64,000 nt of DNA from JBGQBN01 sp041494805 (GTDB lineage Bacteria > Acidobacteriota > Terriglobia > Terriglobales > Acidobacteriaceae), in the NCBI GenBank assembly GCA_041494805.1, contig JBGQBN010000009.1, positions 44,012 to 108,011 on the forward strand, given 5' to 3'. This document shows positions 42,143 through 49,743 of this stretch, piece after piece. Below the pieces are notes generated by a model, which saw only the letters and a program-made list of their open reading frames with translations, was not told the DNA's origin and ran no database searches. The translations under genes and the position numbers were made by a program. How positions within the stretch are numbered: the stretch's first letter is position 1; each line of letters begins with the position of its first letter.

Positions 42143-43273
42143 CTACTTGTTCGGAACGCCTACGACATCTTGCACGCTGTAGACCAGTTTGTGCTTTGCC
42201 CACTTGTCCCTTGCCCAGCGGGCATGCTCGGCGACTACCTCGTCCTCGTCGTTTGCTAGTTCAGAGAGTACGGGCACAAATCTCTCATCCCCACTGTTGC
42301 CCATGGCAATCGCAGCATTTCGCCGCAAGCCACTTAGCTTTGTCCGCCGCACCGGAGATCCGCGGAATTTTTCCCGGAACTCTTCCGCGTTCATCTGCGC
42401 CAGCCATTCCAGCGCCGGATTCACCAGCGCTTCGCGTGGCTGAAATTCCGGCGTGGCCGTCGCCGGAGCCTTGCGGTTCCACGGACAAACATCCTGGCAG
42501 ATATCACACCCGAAGACATGCCGGCCCATGCCCTCGCGCATGACTTCCGGAATGGTCCCCCGTTTTTCGATGGTGAGATAGGAAATGCAGCGATTCGAGT
42601 CCAGTTGATAGGGAGCAATCAGCGCGTCCGTGGGGCAAGCATCAATGCAGCGGGTGCAAGTGCCACAGCGATCAGGCGCGGGCAGATCAGGCTCGAGTTC
42701 GAGCGAGGTCAGAATCACGCCCAGGAACAACCACGATCCCAGCTTCTGATTGAGGATGCACGCGTTCTTCCCGATCCAGCCTATACCCGCATACTTGGCA
42801 TAGACCCGTTCGACCACCGGACCAGTGTCCACATAGCAGCGAGTCTGTAGCACCGGCGTCAGGGCGTCTTGCCCCCGCTCTTCGAACCAGAGACTCAGCT
42901 TGCCCTCGACAACGCGCAGCTTGCGCATCACCGCGTCGTGATAATCCTCCTGGCCCCAGGCATAGCGGGATATCCATCCGCGCTCAGAATCGTGCGCCTG
43001 AGTTGAGTAAGGCGCAGCCGTGTTGTAGTTGATCGCACAGACGACCACGCTGCGCGCCCAAGGGACCGCCGCCTGCAGGGAAGCGCGCTTCAGACATCCG
43101 TCCTGGTCACGCGCCTTCAGGTAATTCATCTCGCCGGCAAATCCGGCGTCAACCCATTCAGGAAAATGATTCAACTCGGAGAAGTCGCGGACGGGCGCGA
43201 CGCCCGCAAGATCAAAGCCAGCCTCACGAGCCGCTTGTTTGACCAGCGCTGTGATTTGGGAAAGGTCGTGCAT
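42143..43273 (-). CDS. queG: Epoxyqueuosine reductase
   Basis: This 376-residue cobalamin- and iron-sulfur-dependent enzyme makes queuosine in the wobble position of tRNA. The start is ATG 43,273 (MHDLSQITALVKQAAREAGF); the upstream part of the frame is not protein-like. Two [4Fe-4S] clusters are visible: CGTCTRCIDACPTDAL with CISYLTIEKRG, and GCDICQDVCPWNRKA. The C-terminus carries HEAT-like repeats (RRNAAIAMGNSGDERFVPVL). The length is normal. It is transcribed with the DUF507 genes on the minus strand. Confidence 0.93.
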   Translation of the reverse strand: MHDLSQITALVKQAAREAGFDLAGVAPVRDFSELNHFPEWVDAGFAGEMNYLKARDQDGCLKRASLQAAVPWARSVVVCAINYNTAAPYSTQAHDSERGWISRYAWGQEDYHDAVMRKLRVVEGKLSLWFEERGQDALTPVLQTRCYVDTGPVVERVYAKYAGIGWIGKNACILNQKLGSWLFLGVILTSLELEPDLPAPDRCGTCTRCIDACPTDALIAPYQLDSNRCISYLTIEKRGTIPEVMREGMGRHVFGCDICQDVCPWNRKAPATATPEFQPREALVNPALEWLAQMNAEEFREKFRGSPVRRTKLSGLRRNAAIAMGNSGDERFVPVLSELANDEDEVVAEHARWARDKWAKHKLVYSVQDVVGVPNK

Positions 43274-43329
43274 GCCATCCTGAGAGCGGAAGGAGTAACG
43301 CCTGACGACCGAGGACGCACAAGCGACGA

Positions 43330-43605
43330 CTAAACCCCGAGCTTCTTGACTTCCTCGTTGTAATATTTGCGGTAGAGGATATCCCACTCCTGGCTGCCTT
43401 CGAGGATGGTGCGCTTCTGATTCTCGATCTTGTGCCGCGCCGCCTGGTCGATCCTTTCTTCCTGGTTCAGCAATTCTTCCATGAGCCTGCGCACTTCCAG
43501 GCGGATGGTGTTCCGGTCCTCGACAAAATCCACTGCATTCATCTCGGCCAGCGCGTCGGTGACCATGTGTGCCACCTTGTTGACCTTGTCGCGGCTGACT
43601 CTCAC
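43330..43605 (-). CDS. DUF507 protein, downstream copy
   Basis: This encodes 91 residues rich in charged helices (KVNKVAHMVTDALAEMNAVD, EVRRLMEELLNQEERIDQAA, then QEWDILYRKYYNEEVKKLGV). This is the DUF507 pattern, a pair of long helices, known in Acidobacteriota, Deltaproteobacteria and Aquificota. Its ATG overlaps the upstream paralogue's stop by 4 bp (ATGA), so the two are coupled and may form a heterodimer. Function unknown. queG lies 56 bp downstream. Confidence 0.82.
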   Translation of the reverse strand: MRVSRDKVNKVAHMVTDALAEMNAVDFVEDRNTIRLEVRRLMEELLNQEERIDQAARHKIENQKRTILEGSQEWDILYRKYYNEEVKKLGV

Positions 43606-43880
43606 AGCACCGCCTTGTACTTCTTCACCAGTTCGCTCTTCACCTTGCGGAACATCTCCTGGTAGTTGGCGCCGCTCTGGCGCATTTCTTCGGAATAGGC
43701 TTCCAGGATGACGCGGACCTCGTCGTTGATGCGGTCCTCGAGCGACAATTCCTCGAGCATCGCGGCATGCACCTTCTCGGTGACCGCGGGCACGGTTGCG
43801 GTCTCGATGAATTCGCCGGCAATCAGCTTTTTGGTGACTTCGCGGGCCAGATAGCCCACATATTCTTTGGAAAGAAGCAT
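43602..43880 (-). CDS. DUF507 protein, upstream copy
   Basis: This encodes 92 residues from ATG 43,880 (LLSKEYVGYLAREVTKKLIA, then ALEELSLEDRINDEVRVILE-like LEELSLEDRINDEVRVILEA, and MFRKVKSELVKKYKAVL). The longer frame to 43,961 runs into a word-repeat cassette and is not favoured. It is a DUF507 paralogue of the following gene and likely acts with it. Confidence 0.82.
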   Translation of the reverse strand: MLLSKEYVGYLAREVTKKLIAGEFIETATVPAVTEKVHAAMLEELSLEDRINDEVRVILEAYSEEMRQSGANYQEMFRKVKSELVKKYKAVL

Positions 43881-43932
43881 GATGCGGATCGGATGCCTTG
43901 TGTGAAACAAATAGTCTAGCACAGGCAGTTCT

Positions 43933-44047
43933 GTCGTTGGTCCTTGGTCGTTGGCCAACAATCGTCGATCAACGATCGTTAGGCGCTACGGCCACAGGGA
44001 TCATCGGAGACGAGGGGTGTATCGGCCAACGACCAAGGACCAACGAC
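43933..44047. repeat. Inverted word-repeat cassette, AACGACCAACGA type
   Basis: The arms at 43,933-43,956 and 44,024-44,047 are perfect 24-nt reverse complements. More CAACGACCGACGACC words continue to about 44,092. It lies between divergently transcribed genes, so it cannot be a shared terminator. Confidence 0.8.
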
Positions 44048-44126
44048 CGACGACCAACGACTAGTGATCGACGACAAACGACCAACAACCGGCATACAAT
44101 GCTGACTTGAAGAGTCTTCTTTACTT

Positions 44127-44603
44127 ATGTCTCCCCTTCCCGACGATCTGACCACTCTCAAAGACGACATGATCGCCTTCATCGAAGGCCATGGCATGCG
44201 CCGCTTTCCCGGCTGCGTGGACTATGAGGAGGTGCACAGCGTGATGTGGAAGCCCGGAGACAATCCGGACAGCTGGAAGGACTTCGTGGAACTGGCAAAA
44301 GCGGAGGGTGCCCCTTTCCTCACCATGGATTCATGGCTGCTGCAGCGGGAAGAGCTCGACGACCTTCTGGAGCGGCTGGCGAATGCCGAATTTACCAATG
44401 ACGAAGACCTGGAGGACGCGCGCTGGCTGCGCACCTACGTTGGCAAGACCGGGTTTGTGCAGCTGGGCTTTGCCCATCAGGGCATCATGATGGTGTACGA
44501 AGCCTCCACTGAGTGGTATGACCGACACCGGCGCCTGCTCGAACTATCGGAGGATTTCGGCGGCATTCCCATCGACGAGCCCGACCAGGACGACGAAAGC
44601 TAG
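44127..44603 (+). CDS. Conserved acidic protein of unknown function
   Basis: This 158-residue protein is highly acidic, with the pattern LPDDLTTLKDDMIAFIEGHG, then CVDYEEVHSVMWKPGDNPDS, FLTMDSWLLQREELDDLLER and AHQGIMMVYEASTEWYDRH. It has no signal peptide or membrane segment. The composition and full-length coherence support a real gene. No family is recognised. It precedes recJ with a small palindrome between. Confidence 0.72.
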   Translation: MSPLPDDLTTLKDDMIAFIEGHGMRRFPGCVDYEEVHSVMWKPGDNPDSWKDFVELAKAEGAPFLTMDSWLLQREELDDLLERLANAEFTNDEDLEDARWLRTYVGKTGFVQLGFAHQGIMMVYEASTEWYDRHRRLLELSEDFGGIPIDEPDQDDES

Positions 44604-44625
44604 TGGGGGGGATCGTGTGGGGACG

Positions 44626-44642
44626 GGCGAGACGCCCGCCCG
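44626..44642. repeat. Short palindrome GGGCGAGACGCCCGCCC
   Basis: This copy lies between the acidic gene and recJ and is followed by CCGAGACGCCGGCGCTACG. It is related to 16,284-16,301. Confidence 0.5.
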
Positions 44643-44696
44643 ACTGCCGCCGAGACGCCGGCGCTACGCCGCCCGGAGTAAGATTCTCCTTCCCCC

Positions 44697-46544
44697 ATGA
44701 GATGGGTTGTCAAGAGCGCTGATCCGGCCTCCGTCGAAACTCTCGCCGCAGATTTGCGCTCCGATGCAGTACTCGGCCTGAGCGATTCCCACCTAGCCGC
44801 CACGCTCGCTCGCCTGCTCGTAATGCGGGGAATTTCAGACGCCGAAGCCGCCGCACGCTACCTCACACCCTCGCTGGCGCATCTGCACTCGCCGTACTTG
44901 ATGACCGGCATGAGAGCTGCCATCGACCGGCTGGAAGCTGCAATCGACCGCAGGGAAGGCATCCTGATCTACGGCGACTACGACGTTGATGGCACTACCG
45001 CCATCGTCATTCTGAAGACTGCCATCGAACTCTGCGGCGGCGCTGCCGACTTCCACGTTCCTCACCGCATCCGCGAAGGCTACGGCATGCAGGACGATGT
45101 GATCGAGCGCGCCGCCGCCGCCGGCATTCGCCTCATTATCAGCGTGGACACCGGTATCCGCGCCTTCGCAGCGGCCGAGACTGCCCAGCGGCTGGGCGTG
45201 GACCTGATCGTTACCGACCACCATCTGCCCGGGCAGGATGGCATGCCGCCCGCGCTGGCCGTACTCAATCCGAATCAGCCGGGCTGCGAGTATCCGTGCA
45301 AAGCGTTATGTGGCGCGGGCGTGGCCTTCAAACTGGCCCAGGCGCTGATGGAAAAGCGGCTCGCCACCAACGAGCAGTCGCGCCTGCTGATGTCATTCAT
45401 GAAAATCGTGGCCATCGCGACCATCGCAGACGCCGTGCCGCTCACCGACGAGAATCGTGTCTTCGCCAAGCTCGGACTCGAGGGCCTGCGGTCTCCGGTG
45501 AACCCCGGCCTCAGGGCGTTGTTGGAAGTCGCGCAGGTAGCCGCTGGGTGCCCGTTGACCTCGGGTGAAGTGGCCTTCCGCATCGCGCCCCGTCTGAATG
45601 CCGCCGGACGCATGGACGTGGCCCGCGACGTCATCGAACTTTTCAGCGTGAAGGATCCCGTCCGCTCCCGGGAAATCGCCAACCGCCTCGACCAACTCAA
45701 TGGGGAACGCCAGGAGGAAGAACGCCGCATTCTGGACGCCATCCAGTCGCGCTTCGAAGAAGATCTCACGCTGCGCGACTCTTTCTGCATGGTGATCGAT
45801 GGCGACGGCTGGCACCGTGGCGTAATCGGCATCACGGCGACCCGGGTCGTAGAGCGCTATGGCCGGCCGGCGCTGGTGATCTCGCGCGATGGCGACGACG
45901 CCCACGGGTCAGGGCGTTCCATCCCTGCGTTCCATTTACTGGGCGCGCTTGAGAGCTGCGCTGGCCTTTTCACCCGTTACGGTGGCCACGCACACGCGGT
46001 GGGCTTCGCTCTCCCCACCTCGCGCGTGCCCCAGTTGAGAGCGCATCTGGAGGATTACGCCCGCGCGCGCCTGACGCTAGCCGACTTCGAACCGGTGCTT
46101 AATATTGACGCCGAACTGCCGCTCGATCAGGTGTCACCAGAGTTATTTCAGGTTCTCCGACGCCTCGAACCTTTTGGCATGGGGAATCCCGAACCAGTCT
46201 TCGCTGCCCGCGCCGTCCGCCTGATCGCGCCAACGCGGGTCATGAAAGACAAACACGTAAAGATGAAACTCTCCCCGCCCGCCGCGAACCGTGAAACAGG
46301 AAATGAGAACTCCAACTGGCGCCGTTCCGTCACCTTCAACGCCCTGGGATGGCACATGGCGGAACGGGTGCAGCAGGCACGACTCTTGCCAGGCGATACT
46401 CTGGACATCGCCTTCAGCCTCGATCACAACGACCATCCTGAATTCGGAGGGCTGGAACTTTCTTTGCGTGATTTCAGAGCGCAAGGGAAAACCGCGGGCA
46501 ACGCACTGGAGACAGAGGGAAAAAGAACTCCAGTTCAGCTATGA
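44697..46544 (+). CDS. recJ: Single-stranded-DNA-specific exonuclease RecJ
   Basis: This 615-residue 5'-3' exonuclease acts in recombination and mismatch repair. The DHH-superfamily motifs are intact: GILIYGDYDVDGTTAIVIL, then RLIISVDTGIRAFAAAE, LIVTDHHLPGQ, and the DHHA1 part ALVISRDGDDAHGSGRSIPA and RYGGHAHAVGFAL. The length is normal. It begins the housekeeping block leading to lptB and rpoN, with a word-repeat run before the next gene. Confidence 0.95.
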   Translation: MRWVVKSADPASVETLAADLRSDAVLGLSDSHLAATLARLLVMRGISDAEAAARYLTPSLAHLHSPYLMTGMRAAIDRLEAAIDRREGILIYGDYDVDGTTAIVILKTAIELCGGAADFHVPHRIREGYGMQDDVIERAAAAGIRLIISVDTGIRAFAAAETAQRLGVDLIVTDHHLPGQDGMPPALAVLNPNQPGCEYPCKALCGAGVAFKLAQALMEKRLATNEQSRLLMSFMKIVAIATIADAVPLTDENRVFAKLGLEGLRSPVNPGLRALLEVAQVAAGCPLTSGEVAFRIAPRLNAAGRMDVARDVIELFSVKDPVRSREIANRLDQLNGERQEEERRILDAIQSRFEEDLTLRDSFCMVIDGDGWHRGVIGITATRVVERYGRPALVISRDGDDAHGSGRSIPAFHLLGALESCAGLFTRYGGHAHAVGFALPTSRVPQLRAHLEDYARARLTLADFEPVLNIDAELPLDQVSPELFQVLRRLEPFGMGNPEPVFAARAVRLIAPTRVMKDKHVKMKLSPPAANRETGNENSNWRRSVTFNALGWHMAERVQQARLLPGDTLDIAFSLDHNDHPEFGGLELSLRDFRAQGKTAGNALETEGKRTPVQL

Positions 46545-46590
46545 CCGCCGAGTGCCAAAATCTCCCGCCGCGCGAAGCTTGACGTCTGAG

Positions 46591-46643
46591 GCCTAAAGCC
46601 TAGAGCCCAAAGCCTAGAGCCCGAAGCCCAAAGCCCAAAGCCT
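46591..46643. repeat. Tandem word repeat, GCCTAAAGCCTAGAGCC type
   Basis: GCCTAAAGCC/GCCCAAAGCC words are repeated head to tail six times between recJ and the lptC-lptA fusion. The same word makes the right arm at 58,643-58,694. Confidence 0.65.
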
Positions 46644-46661
46644 GCAGTACACTGTCCCCAG

Positions 46662-48929
46662 ATGCCCCTTACAGTCTCCCGCCTCCGCCGCTGGTTTGCC
46701 GTGGTCGCTATCGCTGCCGTGTTGCTGGTGGTGGGGACCTACTTCTACGCGAAACACCGCGTCCAGAACGCGCTGAAGCAGGTTCCAGAGAAGATTGGCC
46801 TGGAAATCCAGCAGAGCGCGCAGGGCTTCACCGTCTCCCGGTCCGAGCAAGGACGCACCATCTTCAAGATTCAGGCCAGCAAAGCAGTCCAGTTCAGGCA
46901 AGGCGGGCGGGCCGAACTGCATGATGTGGCCATTACCCTCTACGGACGTGACTCCAGCCGCTTCGACCAGATCTACGGCGCAGTTTTTGAATACGATCCG
47001 CAATCCGGCGACGTTACCGCCAGAGACGAAGTCCAGATTGACCTGGAAGCCAATCCTGAAGGCTTGACCAAGCCCGACCAGGCGCCTCCCAAGGAACTGA
47101 AGAATCCTGTCCATCTCAAGACCAGCGGCCTGGTCTTCAACCAGAAAACGGGCGACGCCTACACCAGAGAGAGAGTCGAGTTCAGCATTCCACAAGCCGC
47201 TGGATCGGCGATGGGGGTGAAATACACGGCCAAGAACAACGTGCTCACACTGCAGTCGCAAGTGAATATCGTGCTCAACGGGTCCGTGCCGGCGACGGTG
47301 ACCGCCGTCCGCGGCACGATTGCCAAGAACCCACGCGCAGTTGTGCTCGACCAGCCGCACCTGCAGAACGGATCGCGGCGATTGGAGGCCGACCAAGCCA
47401 CGCTGTTCCTGCGTCCAGACAACACTCTGGAACGGGTTCTCGCCGCCGGCAACGTGCAGGTTGCATCAGAAGGCAAACCGCCCGCACAGGCACGCGCCGG
47501 GCAGCTGGAACTGCTCATGGTGGGAAAGCCCGGCACTTTGCATACGGCGACTCTTTCCGGGGACGTTCAGATGGAATTTGCCGGGCCGCAGCCCATACAC
47601 GGTAGTGCCGGAAGGGTGGTCTTCAATTTTTCCGGAAAGAATGTGCTTACGACGGTGCGCACCGAAGAGAGCGTCAAACTGCTGCAGACTCAGAAGCCAG
47701 CCACGGCGTCAGCCAGCGCACAGGATCTCGAACTGACCGCGCCAATCGTCGATTTTTTCCTTGCCGGCGGGCGCCACCTGCAGCGAGCCGAGACCTCGGG
47801 CGCCGCGCAGATCGCCATCCGTCCCACTTCGCCGAGCATGGGCCAGCAGACGCTGGTCACCGCCGGAAAGTTTGACGCCGGGTTCGATAACCTGGGCCAG
47901 TTGGCCTCCGTTCATGGGACGCCGGACGCCCGCATCGTGAGCACCAATCCCGGCCAGCCCGACCGGGTCAGCACCAGCAGCAGCCTTGATGCTGCTTTCC
48001 ATGCGGGCGGGGGCGTTGAGTCCATCCTGCAGCAGGGGAGCGTTGCCTACAGCGACGGTGGCCGCAAAGCTTGGGCTGACCGGGCCCGCTACACTCCTGC
48101 CGACCAGATGTTAACGCTCACCGGTTCGGCGCGTGTTGCCGAGGGCGGCATGACCACCACGGCTCGCACCATCCGCATGAACCGTTCCACCGGGGACGCC
48201 TTCGCCGAAGCCGATGTCAAGACCACCTATAGCGACCTGAAAGCGCAGCCTGGCGGCGCACTCCTGGCCTCCTCTTCCCCCATCCACGTGACGTCCCGAA
48301 GCATGGCGGCACATGGCACACCCGCAATCGCCCTTTATACCGGGGAAGCTCGCCTTTGGCAGGACGCCAACATCGTCGAGGCGCCGTCCCTCGAGTTCGA
48401 TCGCGACCACCGCTCCGTGGTGGCTCATGGCTCGCCCACGCAATCGGTCTCCACAGTTCTGGTCCAGGCCGGCAAAAGCGGCAAGGCCACGCCCGTGGCG
48501 GTTACTTCCACCCGGCTTACCTACACCGACAATGAGCGTAAAGCACACTTCGAAGGAGGAGTGCTGGCTAAAGGAGCAGACCTCACGATCGCCGCCAGCC
48601 AACTGGATGTTTTCCTGCAGGCCCAAGGTCAAGCGGTTGCGAACCAGTCACTTGCGGGAGCAGGTGCGGGAACAGGAAAGATCGAGCGGATCGTAGCCCA
48701 GGGTCACGTCGTGATCACCCAGCCCGAGCGCCACGCCACCGGCGATCAGCTTGTCTATACCGCTGCCGAGGACAAGTTTGTCCTGACCGGCGGTCCGCCC
48801 AGCATTTTTGATGCCGAACACGGCAAGATTACCGGGGTTTCGTTGACTTTCTTTAGACACGATGATAGGGTGCTCGTAGAAGGCAACGACACATCCCCCA
48901 CTGTTACCCACACGCGAGTGGCACGATAA
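46662..48929 (+). CDS. LptC-LptA fusion, LPS transport bridge
   Basis: This 755-residue protein starts with an N-terminal membrane anchor (RRWFAVVAIAAVLLVVGTYF). The first part (LEIQQSAQGFTVSRSEQGRT, then IFKIQASKAVQFRQGGRAEL, HDVAITLYGRDSS) is LptC-like. The longer C-terminal part is made of OstA/LptA-type beta-jellyroll segments (TYSDLKAQPGGALLASSSPI, LTYTDNERKAHFEGGVLAKG, then QVVITQPERHATGDQLVYTA-like VVITQPERHATGDQLVYTAA). It would bridge lipopolysaccharide from the inner membrane to the outer membrane. lptB follows with no gap. A single protein replacing LptC and LptA is the notable feature. Confidence 0.82.
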   Translation: MPLTVSRLRRWFAVVAIAAVLLVVGTYFYAKHRVQNALKQVPEKIGLEIQQSAQGFTVSRSEQGRTIFKIQASKAVQFRQGGRAELHDVAITLYGRDSSRFDQIYGAVFEYDPQSGDVTARDEVQIDLEANPEGLTKPDQAPPKELKNPVHLKTSGLVFNQKTGDAYTRERVEFSIPQAAGSAMGVKYTAKNNVLTLQSQVNIVLNGSVPATVTAVRGTIAKNPRAVVLDQPHLQNGSRRLEADQATLFLRPDNTLERVLAAGNVQVASEGKPPAQARAGQLELLMVGKPGTLHTATLSGDVQMEFAGPQPIHGSAGRVVFNFSGKNVLTTVRTEESVKLLQTQKPATASASAQDLELTAPIVDFFLAGGRHLQRAETSGAAQIAIRPTSPSMGQQTLVTAGKFDAGFDNLGQLASVHGTPDARIVSTNPGQPDRVSTSSSLDAAFHAGGGVESILQQGSVAYSDGGRKAWADRARYTPADQMLTLTGSARVAEGGMTTTARTIRMNRSTGDAFAEADVKTTYSDLKAQPGGALLASSSPIHVTSRSMAAHGTPAIALYTGEARLWQDANIVEAPSLEFDRDHRSVVAHGSPTQSVSTVLVQAGKSGKATPVAVTSTRLTYTDNERKAHFEGGVLAKGADLTIAASQLDVFLQAQGQAVANQSLAGAGAGTGKIERIVAQGHVVITQPERHATGDQLVYTAAEDKFVLTGGPPSIFDAEHGKITGVSLTFFRHDDRVLVEGNDTSPTVTHTRVAR

Positions 48930-49658
48930 ATGCGCACGCTGGCCACCGACGAAATCGGCAAATCTTATCGCAGTCGCCGGGTTGTGAATGGTGTAAGCCT
49001 TCGCGTAGAACAGGGCGAAGTCGTTGGTTTGCTTGGACCTAACGGCGCCGGCAAGACCACTACTTTCTACGCCATCGTAGGCCTGATACCCCCAGATACA
49101 GGCCGGGTCTTAATCGACGACGACGACATTACCGACGTGCCCATGTATCTCCGGGCCCGCCAGTACGGCATCAGTTATCTCCCCCAAGAGGCTTCCGTGT
49201 TCCGCAAGCTGACCGTAGAGGAAAACATCCTTGCGGTGTTGGAAGCCCAGCCCATCTCCTGGCACGAGCGCCGGGAGAAGATGGAGAAGCTGATTGACCA
49301 GTTGGGATTGGAGCACATCCGCCTGAACCGCGGATACGCTCTGTCCGGGGGCGAGCGACGGCGCGTGGAAATCGCCCGCGCTTTGTGCATCAGCCCGACT
49401 TTTATTTTGCTGGACGAGCCGTTTTCGGGCATCGACCCGATCGCTGTACTCGACCTGCAGAAGATCATCAGCGATCTGAAGGCGAGCGGAATCGGGGTGC
49501 TGATTACGGACCACAACGTGCGCGAGACGCTGTCGGTGACGGACCGGGCGTACATCATTAATGAAGGACGAATTTTCCGCCAGGGAACGCCGGAGCAATT
49601 GGGCGGCGACCCCGAAGTGCGGCGGGTGTATTTGGGCGAGAGCTTCTCGCTGGTGTGA
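48930..49658 (+). CDS. lptB: LPS export ABC transporter ATP-binding protein
   Basis: This 242-residue cytoplasmic ATPase powers lipopolysaccharide export. It has Walker A (GPNGAGKTTTFYAIVGL), the LptB-type PDTGRVLIDDDDITDVPMYL, YLPQEASVFRKLTVEENILA, signature LSGGERRRVEIARALCISP and Walker B FILLDEPFSGIDPIAVLDLQ. Its ATG follows the TAA of the fusion gene directly. A word-repeat cassette separates it from rpoN. Confidence 0.95.
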   Translation: MRTLATDEIGKSYRSRRVVNGVSLRVEQGEVVGLLGPNGAGKTTTFYAIVGLIPPDTGRVLIDDDDITDVPMYLRARQYGISYLPQEASVFRKLTVEENILAVLEAQPISWHERREKMEKLIDQLGLEHIRLNRGYALSGGERRRVEIARALCISPTFILLDEPFSGIDPIAVLDLQKIISDLKASGIGVLITDHNVRETLSVTDRAYIINEGRIFRQGTPEQLGGDPEVRRVYLGESFSLV

Positions 49659-49739
49659 AAGCTAGTGACTAGTGGTTAGTGGCCAGTGGCTGGTAGAGGC
49701 CCGCTGGATACTAGCCACTAGCCACTAGCCACTGAGCTT
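49658..49739. repeat. Inverted word-repeat cassette, AGTGGCTAGTGGC type
   Basis: The left arm (49,658-49,694) and the right arm (49,708-49,739) are imperfect inverted runs of TAGTGGC words. It lies between lptB and rpoN, both on the plus strand. Confidence 0.7.
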
Positions 49740-49743
49740 CACT

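Noticed and set aside
43920..44095. CRISPR-like array in the word-repeat cassette
   Set aside because: Words are short and directly adjacent, without regular unique spacers, and arms are inverted; no cas genes.
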